From Vagococcus hydrophili (GTDB lineage: Bacteria; Bacillota; Bacilli; Lactobacillales; Vagococcaceae): 64,000 nucleotides of DNA. Below are positions 26,629 to 36,320 of the stretch, piece by piece. The notes under the pieces are model-generated. The model made no database searches, was not told the DNA's origin, and saw only the letters and a list, made by a program, of their open reading frames with translations. The DNA is taken from contig NZ_CP049887.1 in the NCBI RefSeq assembly GCF_011304195.1, forward strand, positions 2,666,001-2,730,000, given 5' to 3'. Position numbers and translations under genes: made by a program. Each line of letters starts with the position of its first letter. Position 1 is the stretch's first letter.

Positions 26629-28755
26629 TCATCGTTTTATGTTTTCTGCGTATTTTTTTAAGTGACTTAAATACTGCTTACGGCATATGATGAAGAATAG
26701 TAGTTGGAAGACAATATACACGCTTAAAATTTGGAACACGTAGTGATAAACAGGTAGTTCAATTAAAATCCTTAGCGCGCTCATTGCCGCTACAAAATGA
26801 AGGGTGGATATAACGAAGGGAATGAAAAACATAATCAACATTTCGATGGTAACCATTTTTTCGCGTCTCTTCTCTGTTACACCTAATATATACAGTGACC
26901 GATGATACTTCCCGTCTTTTTCTAGTTCGCCAAATAGCTTGAAGTAAATGATACTGCATGAAAAAGTGAAGAACACTGATCCTAGTAAAACACTGATTAA
27001 AAGGATTGTTCCATTTGATTGTTTGGTCTTTAACCATGTTTCATACATGGATGAATAGTAAAAGCTGTCGTAATTAATGGCAACAAACTCTTTAACTTCC
27101 TCTTCCGTCAAATCATCATAAGGTTCTTTCTTAATTCTCTTATAAAATTCTGTAACTTCCTTTTCTGCCTCTTTTAATTCTCTTTTTAAGAACAGATTGA
27201 CCTCTTTATTAAGTTCTTTATCTTCATTCCATTCGTTAAAATGGATAATGTGAGTTGAAGGATAAACATGGCTTTGTTTTTCTTTCAATTCTTGATACTT
27301 TTCATCTGTCACGACACCAAAACCTGCAAAGTTTCCCAGAGACATTTGTATGTCTGATTGTTTTATCTTAATTTTCTCCCTGGTTTCTTTTTCATCTTTA
27401 TAAAAAACAAGGTCTGTTTCATAAGTTGTATCAGCTAACTGTTTCACTTTTACTTCTTGCATCTCAGAATTCGTTGAGACTAATTTCAATATTTCATCTT
27501 TTTTAGTAAGTTTTACAGTCTCTTTTTTCATAAACGTCATAATGCGATTAAAGTCACTTTCTTTCAGCACACTCATGGATAATAACCCTGTCATTTGATT
27601 TCCAGTTTCAACTTCCACCATCAAATCAACTAAATTCAAATCAAGTGAAAGATAGTCATATCCTGCTTCTTTAATTGTATCTTCAATTTCTTCAATATTT
27701 TTTTGATGGATGTCACTTGATTTTTTATCATCCTCTAAAGACATAGGGTTATAAACAAAGGCAAAAGAGGCACCTTGTGTTCGACCAAAATCATGACTTC
27801 CAATTGATTTAGCCACTCCTATTCCGACAAAAGCAATTGCTCCTACAATAGAAATAAGAAAATACATCATGGCATTAGTTTTCATACGCTGAACTAAATT
27901 ACTAACGGTCAACATATTACCATTCTTAAAGTACATTGGTTTTATTTTTATCCGTTGAAATATATTAACACTTGAAAATTTAAAGAACAGAAAAGTTCCT
28001 AGTATCGTGATTAACACGCACAGTAAAAGAACCAGTAAATCTGCATTAAAGGGAAGTCTAATATAACCAGTCACACCGTAGGAAAAAGCAAATGCTAAAC
28101 TGTAACCTAACAAAATCAAAAATATTCCTAGCACTGTGTAAAGTTTACTTTTCTTAGGTTCTATAAACACATCTTCCTTTGTTTCTCTCATTTCGAGTAA
28201 AGACATTTTTCTTAATTTAAGGACAGTGAAGAAAGAGATTAAAACAAATATTAAGCCATAAACTAACCACGTTACAGCAATTGCTTTTAATGGAAAATAA
28301 AATGGCAAGCCTTCCTCTAAATACAAAATATTTTGTGTAATAAGTAAAATAAGCTTAGAAAATAAAATACCCACAACGGTTCCTGTTACAATTGAAGTAA
28401 AACCTAGTAGAATATTTTCATAAATAACCATTTGTTTCAGTTTTTTCTCTGACATTCCTAAAGTTAAATAAACTGATAACTGCTTTTTTCGTCCCTTTAA
28501 GAACGTATTAAAGGCGTACCACAAAAAAACAAAAGACATTAAAGCAATCACCACTTCTGCCACTTGGATGCCAAAATTTGCCATTTCTGAGACACCATCG
28601 CTACTCCCTTTTAAGTTATCCCCTAAATCTGGATGGAAGTAAAGTAAAGAGAAAACAAAGAAAACCATCACTGAGAATAAACTACTTAAAAAGTAAGTGG
28701 CATATTCACGACCATTTCTTGTCACATTACGAAGGACGAGTTGCTTGAAATTCAT
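26629..28755 (-). CDS. BceB-like ABC transporter permease (FtsX domain)
   Basis: The 708-residue protein has the BceB layout: N-terminal helix (residues 18-40), three helices in an FtsX unit (about 55-180, with KGRKKQLSVYLTLGMSEKKLKQMVIYENILLG), more helices to about 310, a large extracellular domain (about 330-590), and a C-terminal three-helix FtsX unit. BceAB-type pumps protect against cell-wall peptides such as bacitracin or signal to a histidine kinase. The gene overlaps the ATPase gene by 29 nt. No BceRS-type two-component system is adjacent. Confidence 0.9.
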   Translation of the reverse strand: MNFKQLVLRNVTRNGREYATYFLSSLFSVMVFFVFSLLYFHPDLGDNLKGSSDGVSEMANFGIQVAEVVIALMSFVFLWYAFNTFLKGRKKQLSVYLTLGMSEKKLKQMVIYENILLGFTSIVTGTVVGILFSKLILLITQNILYLEEGLPFYFPLKAIAVTWLVYGLIFVLISFFTVLKLRKMSLLEMRETKEDVFIEPKKSKLYTVLGIFLILLGYSLAFAFSYGVTGYIRLPFNADLLVLLLCVLITILGTFLFFKFSSVNIFQRIKIKPMYFKNGNMLTVSNLVQRMKTNAMMYFLISIVGAIAFVGIGVAKSIGSHDFGRTQGASFAFVYNPMSLEDDKKSSDIHQKNIEEIEDTIKEAGYDYLSLDLNLVDLMVEVETGNQMTGLLSMSVLKESDFNRIMTFMKKETVKLTKKDEILKLVSTNSEMQEVKVKQLADTTYETDLVFYKDEKETREKIKIKQSDIQMSLGNFAGFGVVTDEKYQELKEKQSHVYPSTHIIHFNEWNEDKELNKEVNLFLKRELKEAEKEVTEFYKRIKKEPYDDLTEEEVKEFVAINYDSFYYSSMYETWLKTKQSNGTILLISVLLGSVFFTFSCSIIYFKLFGELEKDGKYHRSLYILGVTEKRREKMVTIEMLIMFFIPFVISTLHFVAAMSALRILIELPVYHYVFQILSVYIVFQLLFFIICRKQYLSHLKKYAENIKR

Positions 28756-29500
28756 GGTTGGTTCCTCCTAAATGAGCTAAAACATCTAAAATATTTTGAT
28801 AAAACAACTCTTTCTTCTCTCCAGAATAAATCTCATTATAAAAACATCCATCTTTAATAAAAACGACACGGTTAGAATAACTTGCTGAGATGGCGTCATG
28901 AGTTACCATGATGGTTGTCACATTTCTCAATTTATTTATTTCTGACAAGATAGACATCACATCTCCCGCCGATTTAGAATCTAAATTCCCTGTGGGTTCA
29001 TCCGCTAAAATAATATCTGGATCATTAATAAGCGCTCTAGCAATCGCAATCCGTTGCTTTTCGCCACCTGACGCTTCATGAATTCTATTTTTCGCCAGAT
29101 GAGAAATACCCAATTCATCCATTATTTTCTTAACTTTCTGTTTCATTAATTTTTCTGGTTGATTATCTAAGGTTAGTGGCAACATAATATTTTCCTCAAC
29201 TGTAAGTGGTGGTAACAAGTTAAAATCTTGGAAAACAAAACCAATTTTTTTGAGCCTAAACAAACTTAGTTCATCTTTAGATAATTGACTCACATCGCCT
29301 CCTTTAATTTCAATTAAGCCACTTGTTGCCTTATCTAGGGTGGCGATAATATTAAGTAGCGTTGTTTTTCCACTACCTGATGGCCCCATGATACTTAAAA
29401 ACTCACCTTCTTCAACACTTAAATCAATCTTTTTTAAGGCTTCATAGGGAACGACACCTTGATATATTTTAGAGACTGTTTCTAAATTAATAATTGTCAT
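28727..29500 (-). CDS. BceA-like ABC transporter ATP-binding protein
   Basis: A 257-residue MacB/BceA-type ATPase with Walker A GPSGSGKTTLLN, Q-loop FVFQDFNLLPPLTVEENI, signature EASGGEKQRIAIARAL, Walker B DIILADEPTGNLD and H-loop TIMVTHD. It powers the FtsX-type permease that follows and overlaps. A strong ribosome site AAGGAGG precedes ATG 29500. Confidence 0.92.
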   Translation of the reverse strand: MTIINLETVSKIYQGVVPYEALKKIDLSVEEGEFLSIMGPSGSGKTTLLNIIATLDKATSGLIEIKGGDVSQLSKDELSLFRLKKIGFVFQDFNLLPPLTVEENIMLPLTLDNQPEKLMKQKVKKIMDELGISHLAKNRIHEASGGEKQRIAIARALINDPDIILADEPTGNLDSKSAGDVMSILSEINKLRNVTTIMVTHDAISASYSNRVVFIKDGCFYNEIYSGEKKELFYQNILDVLAHLGGTNHEFQATRPS

Positions 29501-29599
29501 CTTTTTTCCTCCTTGTTTGAACTTCTTAACTATTAGTTTACCTGTTCTAAATAAAAAAGGTATTGTTATTAATGACAGTTTTCTTACAACCTTGTCACA

Positions 29600-29634
29600 A
29601 AAGCCCCCTAGATTAATTCATCTAGGAGGGCTTT
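29600..29634 (-). terminator. Terminator after the LPXTG protein gene
   Basis: AAAGCCC..CCTAGAT ... ATCTAGG..GGGCTTT forms a 15-bp stem with one mismatch and a 6-nt loop. On the minus strand it is followed by TTGTGACAAGG, so the T-tail is short. Confidence 0.65.
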
Positions 29635-29651
29635 GAGTTAATTCTATTTAG

Positions 29652-30866
29652 TTAGTGAGTTTTTCTTTTTTTAATAACTAGGATAATAAATACCAACGGG
29701 ATCAATAGCGCGCCTACTGCAAACATGATTGTTGATAAATATGTTTTTTCACCGGTTTGAGGAAGGATTTTCTTACTTGTGACCGTAATAGTCGCTGTTG
29801 CTTCTTTATCTTCTAATTTGTAAGTAACCTTATAAACTCCTTCTTTATTTACATCCACAGTTCCTTCGATTTTCATATCTTTAGAAATATCAGCCCATGT
29901 TCGTTCAGTTCCATCTGACATTTTCACTGTGATAAAGTTATCTGAGGTATTCCATTTACTACCTAATGGGATGGTCGTATTTTTAACTAAAATTTGTTGA
30001 ACTTTTACTACTTCAAAAATCCCTACTGTTACGTTTACTGTGACACTTTGACCATCATAAGTATAGGTAACTTTATGTGTTCCTGGTTTAGAAGTATCAA
30101 TCATTTGAGCATTGTCATCTATAGTCACTACTAAATCATTCACAACATCTTTCCAGTATAATTTGATGCCGTTAGATAAGAGGATATAATTAAAATTTTG
30201 AGAAGCATCCCATTTTTCACCTAATGGTAAATTGATATCTTTGACTGAAATTTCTTGAACTTTAATCACTTCCATATCTTTGACAGTGACTGTCGCTACT
30301 GCTTGTTTATCTTCATATTGATACGTTACTTTATAGGTACCTTGTTGACGAGAATCAACTGCACCAGTTACTTTTATCTCATTAGCAACTTCTGCCCACT
30401 CTTTTTTGGTACCGTTAGTCAATTCTACATAATTAAAACTATCTGAAGCTTTCCACTCAATACCAAGTGGTAAATTAATATCTTTCACTGATATGTTTTG
30501 AACTTTTGTTACTTCCATATTTTTAACAGTGACATTCATGTTTGCTTGCTTGCCTCCATAAGTATAAGTAAGTGGATAAACACCTGGCACATCAACATTT
30601 ACTTGGCCTGTTATTTGGATATCATTCACAACATTTTGCCATGATAAAGTTGATCCATCTGCCAACTCAACACTAAGGAAACCATAAGAATTGTCCCATT
30701 TTGTGCCAGTTGGTAAATTGACATCTTTCACTGCAATCGATTTGACATCCACAATCGGAGAAACATTTTCTACGTCAGTTGTTGACTGTTCATCGGCAAA
30801 AGAGACGATAGGAGCTGAGAATGACAATAAGAGAAGAGCAACCATCATACCTCTATACTTTTTCAT
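29652..30866 (-). CDS. LPXTG-anchored surface protein with four Ig-like repeats
   Basis: The 404-residue precursor has a signal peptide (MKKYRGMMVALLLLSFSAPI, then VSFADE), four repeats of about 78-86 residues built as NLPLGxxWxxSxxFxxVxLxxG...W...V...G.Y.VTY...K.A...VTV (roughly 43-118, 121-200, 203-286, 289-367), and a C-terminal sorting signal LPQTG followed by a hydrophobic helix and KKRKTH. The repeats fit bacterial Ig-like group 3 domains. Sortase A would attach it to peptidoglycan. ATG 30866 is 8 nt after AAAGGG. A role in adhesion is plausible but not shown. Confidence 0.88.
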   Translation of the reverse strand: MKKYRGMMVALLLLSFSAPIVSFADEQSTTDVENVSPIVDVKSIAVKDVNLPTGTKWDNSYGFLSVELADGSTLSWQNVVNDIQITGQVNVDVPGVYPLTYTYGGKQANMNVTVKNMEVTKVQNISVKDINLPLGIEWKASDSFNYVELTNGTKKEWAEVANEIKVTGAVDSRQQGTYKVTYQYEDKQAVATVTVKDMEVIKVQEISVKDINLPLGEKWDASQNFNYILLSNGIKLYWKDVVNDLVVTIDDNAQMIDTSKPGTHKVTYTYDGQSVTVNVTVGIFEVVKVQQILVKNTTIPLGSKWNTSDNFITVKMSDGTERTWADISKDMKIEGTVDVNKEGVYKVTYKLEDKEATATITVTSKKILPQTGEKTYLSTIMFAVGALLIPLVFIILVIKKRKTH

Positions 30867-30991
30867 TTCAAACACCCTTTCTTTTTCCTTTTGTTTTCCT
30901 TTTTACACTTATAGTTTACTATGTTTTATGACAAAAAAGCAACTTATATTACAAAAATATTACAAAAGTTACATAACTCTTAATAAATTCT

Positions 30992-31663
30992 TTATTCTTT
31001 TGCTTGAGAGAAGACTTGTTTCATAAACTCTATTGTTAAAACGGACATATCTGTGATAATTTCATCAGCTTCTTTAATGTCAATTGGTGGGTAATTCAAG
31101 TTATTAAAACCAATGCACGTCATTCCTGCTGCTTTTGCTGCTAGGACACCATTCCTTGAATCCTCAATCACTAAACAATTTTTAGGATCAACATTTAAGA
31201 CTTCTGCTGCTTTTAAAAAGACATCTGGTGCCGGTTTAGAATTTGCAACTTCTTCTCCAGATTGGAGGGTGTCAAAACAAGAAGCAATTCCTAACCCTGT
31301 CAAATGCTCTTTAATCAAGACTTTACCAGTTGATGAAGCAACAGCTGTCTTTAGAGGTGATTTAGCTAAATTAGTTACTAGTTTTTCAACTCCAGGTATT
31401 AATTCTACTCCTTTTTCTTTAAACAACTTCAACAAATACACAGGTGCCATTTCTTTTAATTCTTCCAAGCTGACAGGTAAATCAAATTCCTCTTTAATGT
31501 GACTCCATATATAATCTTGTGTGGTTCCACAATACTTCCTAAAATGAAGAGCTTCCACTTCAATACCAAAAGATTTTAAAATAAGCTGTTCTGATTCCAT
31601 GTAAAATTTTTCAGAATCAATCAACACCCCATCCATATCAAAAATAATCGCTTCTAAAGTCAT
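30992..31663 (-). CDS. HAD-superfamily phosphatase, beta-phosphoglucomutase-like
   Basis: At 223 residues with motif I DMDGVLIDSEKFY (nucleophile Asp), a helical cap, motif II VASSTGK, and motif III/IV KPAPDVFLKAAEVL with VIEDSRNGVLAAKAAGM. It belongs to the subfamily containing beta-phosphoglucomutase and small phosphosugar phosphatases. No sugar gene cluster is nearby to fix the substrate. TAGGAGG precedes the ATG. Confidence 0.87.
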   Translation of the reverse strand: MTLEAIIFDMDGVLIDSEKFYMESEQLILKSFGIEVEALHFRKYCGTTQDYIWSHIKEEFDLPVSLEELKEMAPVYLLKLFKEKGVELIPGVEKLVTNLAKSPLKTAVASSTGKVLIKEHLTGLGIASCFDTLQSGEEVANSKPAPDVFLKAAEVLNVDPKNCLVIEDSRNGVLAAKAAGMTCIGFNNLNYPPIDIKEADEIITDMSVLTIEFMKQVFSQAKE

Positions 31664-31683
31664 AAATATCCTCCTAGATAAAA

Positions 31684-31711
31684 AAGGAGATGACTAAAAA
31701 ATCATCTCCTT
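31684..31711 (-). terminator. Terminator after alaS
   Basis: AAGGAGATGA ... TCATCTCCTT is a perfect 10-bp stem followed by T-rich sequence on the minus strand, immediately before the HAD gene's ribosome site. It lies 132 nt past the alaS stop, beyond a repeat element. Confidence 0.85.
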
Positions 31712-31740
31712 AGTATTTTATTTTCAGTTTGGTAAAAACA

Positions 31741-31828
31741 GGCAACTCCTTCGGTAACTTCAAAACTACTAAGCAACCCAAAGAGCGGATTGTTTAGTAG
31801 TTCCTCCAATTACTCGGAGCTAACCGCC
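31741..31828. repeat. Single dispersed hairpin repeat downstream of alaS
   Basis: The ends GGCAACTCCTTCGGTAACTTC and TTACTCGGAGCTAACCGCC match the 124-bp tandem unit, while the middle differs (ACTACTAA with TTAGTAGT and CAACC with GGATTG) but still pairs. Conserved ends with a compensating core suggest selection on structure, not on sequence. Confidence 0.7.
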
Positions 31829-31842
31829 TTTTTTACACCCTA

Positions 31843-34485
31843 TTATTTACTTTCAATCCAAGCTGTAACTGCTGCTAGAGCGTCTTTCATGCCTGCTGGG
31901 TTTTTACCACCGGCTTGAGCCATGTCTGGACGTCCACCACCGCCACCACCTACTAGAGGAGCGATTTCTTTGATTAAATCACCAGCTTTTAAGCCTTTCC
32001 CATTCATCTCTTTATTCATAGCTACTAGTAAGCTCACTTTTTCATCTTGAGCCGTTCCAAGAACTAAGATATCTGAATAACTGTTTTGTTTCCATTGATC
32101 AGCTAATTGACGCAATTGGTTCATGTCTTTAACGTTAACTTCTGCAGCAATGACAGTTGCACCGTTAACAGTTTGAATATCTTTAAAGATTTGGTCACCT
32201 TCAGCGTTCGCTAATTTAGAAGATAATGCTTCGTTTTCTTTTTGTAATTCTCTTAGTTGTTCTTGTAGTGAACCAACTTTAGAGACAGCTTCTTTTAGTT
32301 GTGGTGCTTTTACCATATGAGCAATTTCTTTTAAAGCCATTTCTTCTGTATGTAATAATTCAAAGGCTTCTTTACTTGTAACAGCTTCGATACGTCTTAC
32401 GCCTGCACCAATTCCTGATTCAGAAACGATTTTGAAGATACCAATATCAGATGTATTTCTAACATGAACCCCACCACATAATTCAACAGAGTAATCAGAA
32501 ACACTCACAACACGGACAACTTTACCGTATTTTTCACCGAATAATGCCATAGCGCCCATTTCTTTAGCTGTTGCTACGTCTGTTTCGATGGTTGTTACTG
32601 GAATACTTTCCCAGATTTTTTCATTTACTTTACGTTCCATTTCAGCTAATTCTTCTGCTGTTACTTGCTCAAAGTGAGTGAAGTCAAAACGTAAGTTACC
32701 TGAAGCAACTAATGATCCAGCTTGGTTCGCATGCTCGCCTAATACATCTTTTAAGGCACGATGTAAAAGATGGGTTGCTGTATGGTTTTTAATAATTTTA
32801 TTTCTTAACATTTCATCAACAACTAGTTCATAAGTTTGACCTAAAACTAATTCACCAACAACCTCTACTAAATGAAGCGGTTGACCATTTGGTGCTTTTT
32901 TAACATTTAAGACATTCGCTACAATTTCACCTGACGCTGTTTGAATCGTTCCTTTATCTGCAACTTGTCCACCCATTTCAGCATAGAAAGGTGTGATGTC
33001 AAAGACAAGTTGTGCATCATTTTGAGATACTTTTTCTTGGATAGCATCCTCTTGAACGATTGCCACTAATTTAGCACTTGCTTTTGTTTCAGTGTATCCC
33101 ATGAATTCACTCTCAGCTTTAAGTTCTGATAAAACAGCTGATTGAACATTCATTGAGCTTTCTGTTGAACGAGCAGCACGAGCACGTTCTCTTTGAGCTG
33201 TCATTTCAACTTCAAAACCTTCATGATCAACTTTAAGACCTTGTTCTTCAGCCATTTCTTCTGTTAATTCAACTGGGAAGCCATATGTATCATATAATTT
33301 GAAGATATCTTTTCCAGCAAGTGTGTCTTTGCCTTCCGATTTTAATGAAGCAATTAAATCAGTAATGATTTGTAAACCGTCATTAATTGTTTCATGGAAT
33401 CTTTCTTCTTCTGTACGAATAATTTTTTGGATAAACGCTTGTTTTTCAACAACTTCTGGATAGTAACTTTCCATAATCCCTCCAACAACTGGGACTAATT
33501 TATAAAGGAACGCTTCATCAATTCCTAATTTTTTACCATGCATGACAGCACGACGTAGTAAACGACGTAAGACATAGCCACGACCTTCATTAGATGGTAA
33601 AGCACCATCACCAATTGCAAATGATACCGCACGAACGTGGTCTGCGATCACTTTAAAGGATGTTTTTGTTGCTAAATCATCATCATATTTTTTACTTGCT
33701 GACATTTCTTCAGTTGCATGAATAATCGGCAAGAATAGATCTGTTTCAAAGTTAGTTGGTGCGTCTTGGAAAATCGATACCATACGTTCTAAGCCCATAC
33801 CTGTATCAATATTTTTTTGTGGTAATGGCTCATATTCATGATTTTCAGTATGATTGAATTCAGAGAATACTAAATTCCAAATTTCTAAGTAACGTTCATT
33901 TTCTCCACCAGGGTAGTTTTCTGGATCATCTTCTGCCACATCGTTAAAGGCTTGTCCACGGTCATAGAAAATTTCAGAGTCCGGTCCACATGGGCCTGCA
34001 CCAATATCCCAGAAATTATCTTTGATATCAATAATTGATTCATGTGGTAAGCCAATTTCTTCATGCCAAATACGACGAGCGTCTGTATCTTCTGGATAAA
34101 CTGTGACATACAATTTTGATTTGTCTAATGCAAACCATTCTTCGCTTGTTAATAATTCCCAAGCCCAATGAATCGCTTCTTTTTTAAAGTAATCACCAAT
34201 CGAAAAGTTTCCTAACATTTCAAACATGGTATGGTGACGGGCTGTTTTACCAACATTTTCAATATCGTTAGTACGGATACTTTTTTGTGAATTGGTAATT
34301 CTTGGGTTTTCTGGAATCACAGTGCCATCAAAATATTTTTTTAATGTGGCAACACCTGAATTGATCCATAGTAAACTTGGGTCTTCAATCGGAACAAGAG
34401 ACGCACTTGGCTCTACTTGGTGTCCTTTTGCTTTAAAGAAATCTAAATACATTTGTCTTACTTCAACACTTGTTAATGGTTTCAT
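31843..34485 (-). CDS. alaS: Alanine-tRNA ligase
   Basis: The 880-residue enzyme contains the class II catalytic domain ([21 protein letters not shown] ... [25 protein letters not shown]), an anticodon-independent tRNA-recognition region, the editing domain with [11 protein letters not shown] (HxxxH) and CGGVHVRNT, and a C-terminal oligomerisation domain with [19 protein letters not shown] 34485 follows AGGAGG; upstream in-frame codons fall inside the T-box leader. Expression is controlled by the T-box. Confidence 0.97.
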   Translation of the reverse strand: MKPLTSVEVRQMYLDFFKAKGHQVEPSASLVPIEDPSLLWINSGVATLKKYFDGTVIPENPRITNSQKSIRTNDIENVGKTARHHTMFEMLGNFSIGDYFKKEAIHWAWELLTSEEWFALDKSKLYVTVYPEDTDARRIWHEEIGLPHESIIDIKDNFWDIGAGPCGPDSEIFYDRGQAFNDVAEDDPENYPGGENERYLEIWNLVFSEFNHTENHEYEPLPQKNIDTGMGLERMVSIFQDAPTNFETDLFLPIIHATEEMSASKKYDDDLATKTSFKVIADHVRAVSFAIGDGALPSNEGRGYVLRRLLRRAVMHGKKLGIDEAFLYKLVPVVGGIMESYYPEVVEKQAFIQKIIRTEEERFHETINDGLQIITDLIASLKSEGKDTLAGKDIFKLYDTYGFPVELTEEMAEEQGLKVDHEGFEVEMTAQRERARAARSTESSMNVQSAVLSELKAESEFMGYTETKASAKLVAIVQEDAIQEKVSQNDAQLVFDITPFYAEMGGQVADKGTIQTASGEIVANVLNVKKAPNGQPLHLVEVVGELVLGQTYELVVDEMLRNKIIKNHTATHLLHRALKDVLGEHANQAGSLVASGNLRFDFTHFEQVTAEELAEMERKVNEKIWESIPVTTIETDVATAKEMGAMALFGEKYGKVVRVVSVSDYSVELCGGVHVRNTSDIGIFKIVSESGIGAGVRRIEAVTSKEAFELLHTEEMALKEIAHMVKAPQLKEAVSKVGSLQEQLRELQKENEALSSKLANAEGDQIFKDIQTVNGATVIAAEVNVKDMNQLRQLADQWKQNSYSDILVLGTAQDEKVSLLVAMNKEMNGKGLKAGDLIKEIAPLVGGGGGGRPDMAQAGGKNPAGMKDALAAVTAWIESK

Positions 34486-34499
34486 CTTTTTTCCTCCTA

Positions 34500-34727
34500 A
34501 AAATAGAAAAAAGCACCTTGCAGTCAAGGACGATTTACGCGGTACCACCTTGATTGCAACGATGCTTTAGCATTCATTACCTCTTAAGTACTTTTTAACG
34601 CAAAGTAAGTCGTGATAATTTCTTATCAATTATTGGTAAAGTAGCCAATATTTTTACACAGTCTTTCTTTTCACCTAACAGAAAGCTCTCTAAACTGTGA
34701 ACCAAATTTGTTCTTTACTAGCCTATT
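34500..34727 (-). promoter_or_regulatory. T-box riboswitch of alaS (alanine specifier GCU)
   Basis: The invariant T-box AAGGTGGTACCGCG is at 34538-34551 (minus strand). Stem I is closed by GTAAAG/CTTTAC, contains the AGAGAG motif, and has GCT (34643-34645) in the specifier position just inside that helix. The terminator stem TTGCAATCAAGG ... CCTTGACTGCAA ends in TGCTTTTTT. Uncharged tRNA-Ala would stabilise the antiterminator and switch alaS on. Confidence 0.94.
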
Positions 34728-34847
34728 AAATTATAATGAAAAGTTGTTATTATGTCAACTAGCTTCTACTTTTTAATAGGTTTTTAGATTAAAAAAATAA
34801 AATATCATTAATTATTTTTTAATATTAATATTATTTTATAAAAAACA

Positions 34848-35768
34848 TCATTCATTTATATATTTCTTCAAAAAATCACCAATCGTCTTTTCGTATTTTT
34901 GAGGATTCGAATAATAACTTGTAGCATGTTTCGCTCCCTTAAAAATAACAACCTCTTTAGGACCGCTTGTTGCTTTCTCCAAATTATAAACAAATTTAGT
35001 GGGCACAAAATCATCTTTGTCTCCATGAATTAAAAGTAATGGTAGCTTATTTTTCTTCAACTGATTCACTGCACTGGCTTCTTTAAAAGAATAGCCTGCT
35101 CTTACTTTAGTATAAACGGACGTTAAAGGAATTAAGGGGAAAGTTGGCAAACCAAACATATCATCTATTTGAAAAGATAACTCATTTTGTACAGTATCAT
35201 AGCCGCAATCAGCAATCACTGCTTTAACTTGAGGTGGTAATTTTTCACCGCTTGTCATCATCACGGTAGAAGCTCCCATGCTAACACCAAATAACACGAT
35301 CTCTTCTTGCGCTCCTTGTTTCTTTAACACTTCATCTATCCATTTCACATAATCCTTACGATCTAACCAACCAAAGCCCGTATATTTTCCTTCACTTTTA
35401 CCATGTCCCCTGTTATCAGGAACCAGAACATCATAGCCTGATTCATAGAAATACTTGGCATAATCTCCCATAGCAAGCCCCTCACTCATATAACCATGAG
35501 CAATAATCACTGTTTTATTATCTTTCTTCTGATGAGTTAACCACTTAGCTTTTAACTGTAACTTATCCTCTGATTGAATTATTAGTTCTTCTGAAGAATC
35601 GGTTTCAAATTGCCATTTTTTATGCATTTTCTCATGACTTTCTGCTTGGATAAACTCTTTATCACCTGCGACGATGGCATAATTAAATAAATAATTAACA
35701 GCAAAACCTAATACCACAATAACAAGTAGTAATATAAGACTACTTATAATTATTAACTTTTTTTTCAT
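34848..35768 (-). CDS. Membrane-anchored alpha/beta hydrolase (YqkD-like)
   Basis: The 306-residue protein starts with a membrane helix (LIIISSLILLLVIVVLGFAV) and continues with an alpha/beta-hydrolase fold: VIIAHGYMSEG oxyanion region, DNRGHGKSEGKYTGFGWLDR, nucleophile elbow GVSMGAST, acid GDKDDFVP and catalytic His GAKHATSY. The order and spacing fit the YqkD/CocE-NonD-like esterase group facing outward. The natural substrate is unknown. Confidence 0.85.
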   Translation of the reverse strand: MKKKLIIISSLILLLVIVVLGFAVNYLFNYAIVAGDKEFIQAESHEKMHKKWQFETDSSEELIIQSEDKLQLKAKWLTHQKKDNKTVIIAHGYMSEGLAMGDYAKYFYESGYDVLVPDNRGHGKSEGKYTGFGWLDRKDYVKWIDEVLKKQGAQEEIVLFGVSMGASTVMMTSGEKLPPQVKAVIADCGYDTVQNELSFQIDDMFGLPTFPLIPLTSVYTKVRAGYSFKEASAVNQLKKNKLPLLLIHGDKDDFVPTKFVYNLEKATSGPKEVVIFKGAKHATSYYSNPQKYEKTIGDFLKKYINE

Positions 35769-35830
35769 ATTTTCCCTCCCTAAACATGTTATGATTATAG
35801 TGTAAATAAAAATTGGAAAGGATGGTTTTC

Positions 35831-36265
35831 ATGATCTCAATTGTTTTTGATAACAAACAATGGGTGAAAGCGGCATCTTATTATCTAAGAACGCTGGTTT
35901 TCGTTCAAGAACAAAAAATATCTCCAAAAGCGGAGTTTGATGTTTACGATTCGGATCAAACAAACTATCTGGTTATCTTTTATGATCAAACACCGATTGC
36001 AACGGGTCGTTACCAACAAGATGATTTACTAACTGTTCGACCTGACCGGGTATGTGTCAAAAGAGAATGGCGTAAAAAAGGGCTTGGTCGCCGTGTTATT
36101 TTAGAAATTGAACAACAAGGACGAAAAAATAATTGTTCACTCTCTCGGATTCATGGAGAAAAACAAGCCGTTCCTTTTTATGAAAAATTAGGCTATCAAG
36201 TTGTCTCCGATGATTTTATTGAAGACGGTATTATTTGTGTGAAATTAGAAAAGAAGCTTTATTAA
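35831..36265 (+). CDS. GNAT family N-acetyltransferase
   Basis: A 144-residue protein with the acetyl-CoA loop VKREWRKKGLGRRVILEIEQQ (R-x-x-G-L-G) and HGEKQAVPFYEKLGYQVVSDDF, typical of ElaA-like acetyltransferases. ATG 35831 lies 9 nt after AAAGG; TTG and ATG codons further upstream overlap the ribosome site. Monocistronic, on the opposite strand to its neighbours. Substrate unknown. Confidence 0.85.
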   Translation: MISIVFDNKQWVKAASYYLRTLVFVQEQKISPKAEFDVYDSDQTNYLVIFYDQTPIATGRYQQDDLLTVRPDRVCVKREWRKKGLGRRVILEIEQQGRKNNCSLSRIHGEKQAVPFYEKLGYQVVSDDFIEDGIICVKLEKKLY

Positions 36266-36270
36266 CTAAA

Positions 36271-36316
36271 AAAAGAGGCAAGTCCAACCTATTTTAGGAT
36301 TGTGCTTGCCTCTTTT
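36271..36316. terminator. Bidirectional terminator
   Basis: AAAAGAGGCAAG ... CTTGCCTCTTTT is a perfect 12-bp stem between converging genes, with further partial pairing inside. Confidence 0.88.
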
Positions 36317-36320
36317 GAAC

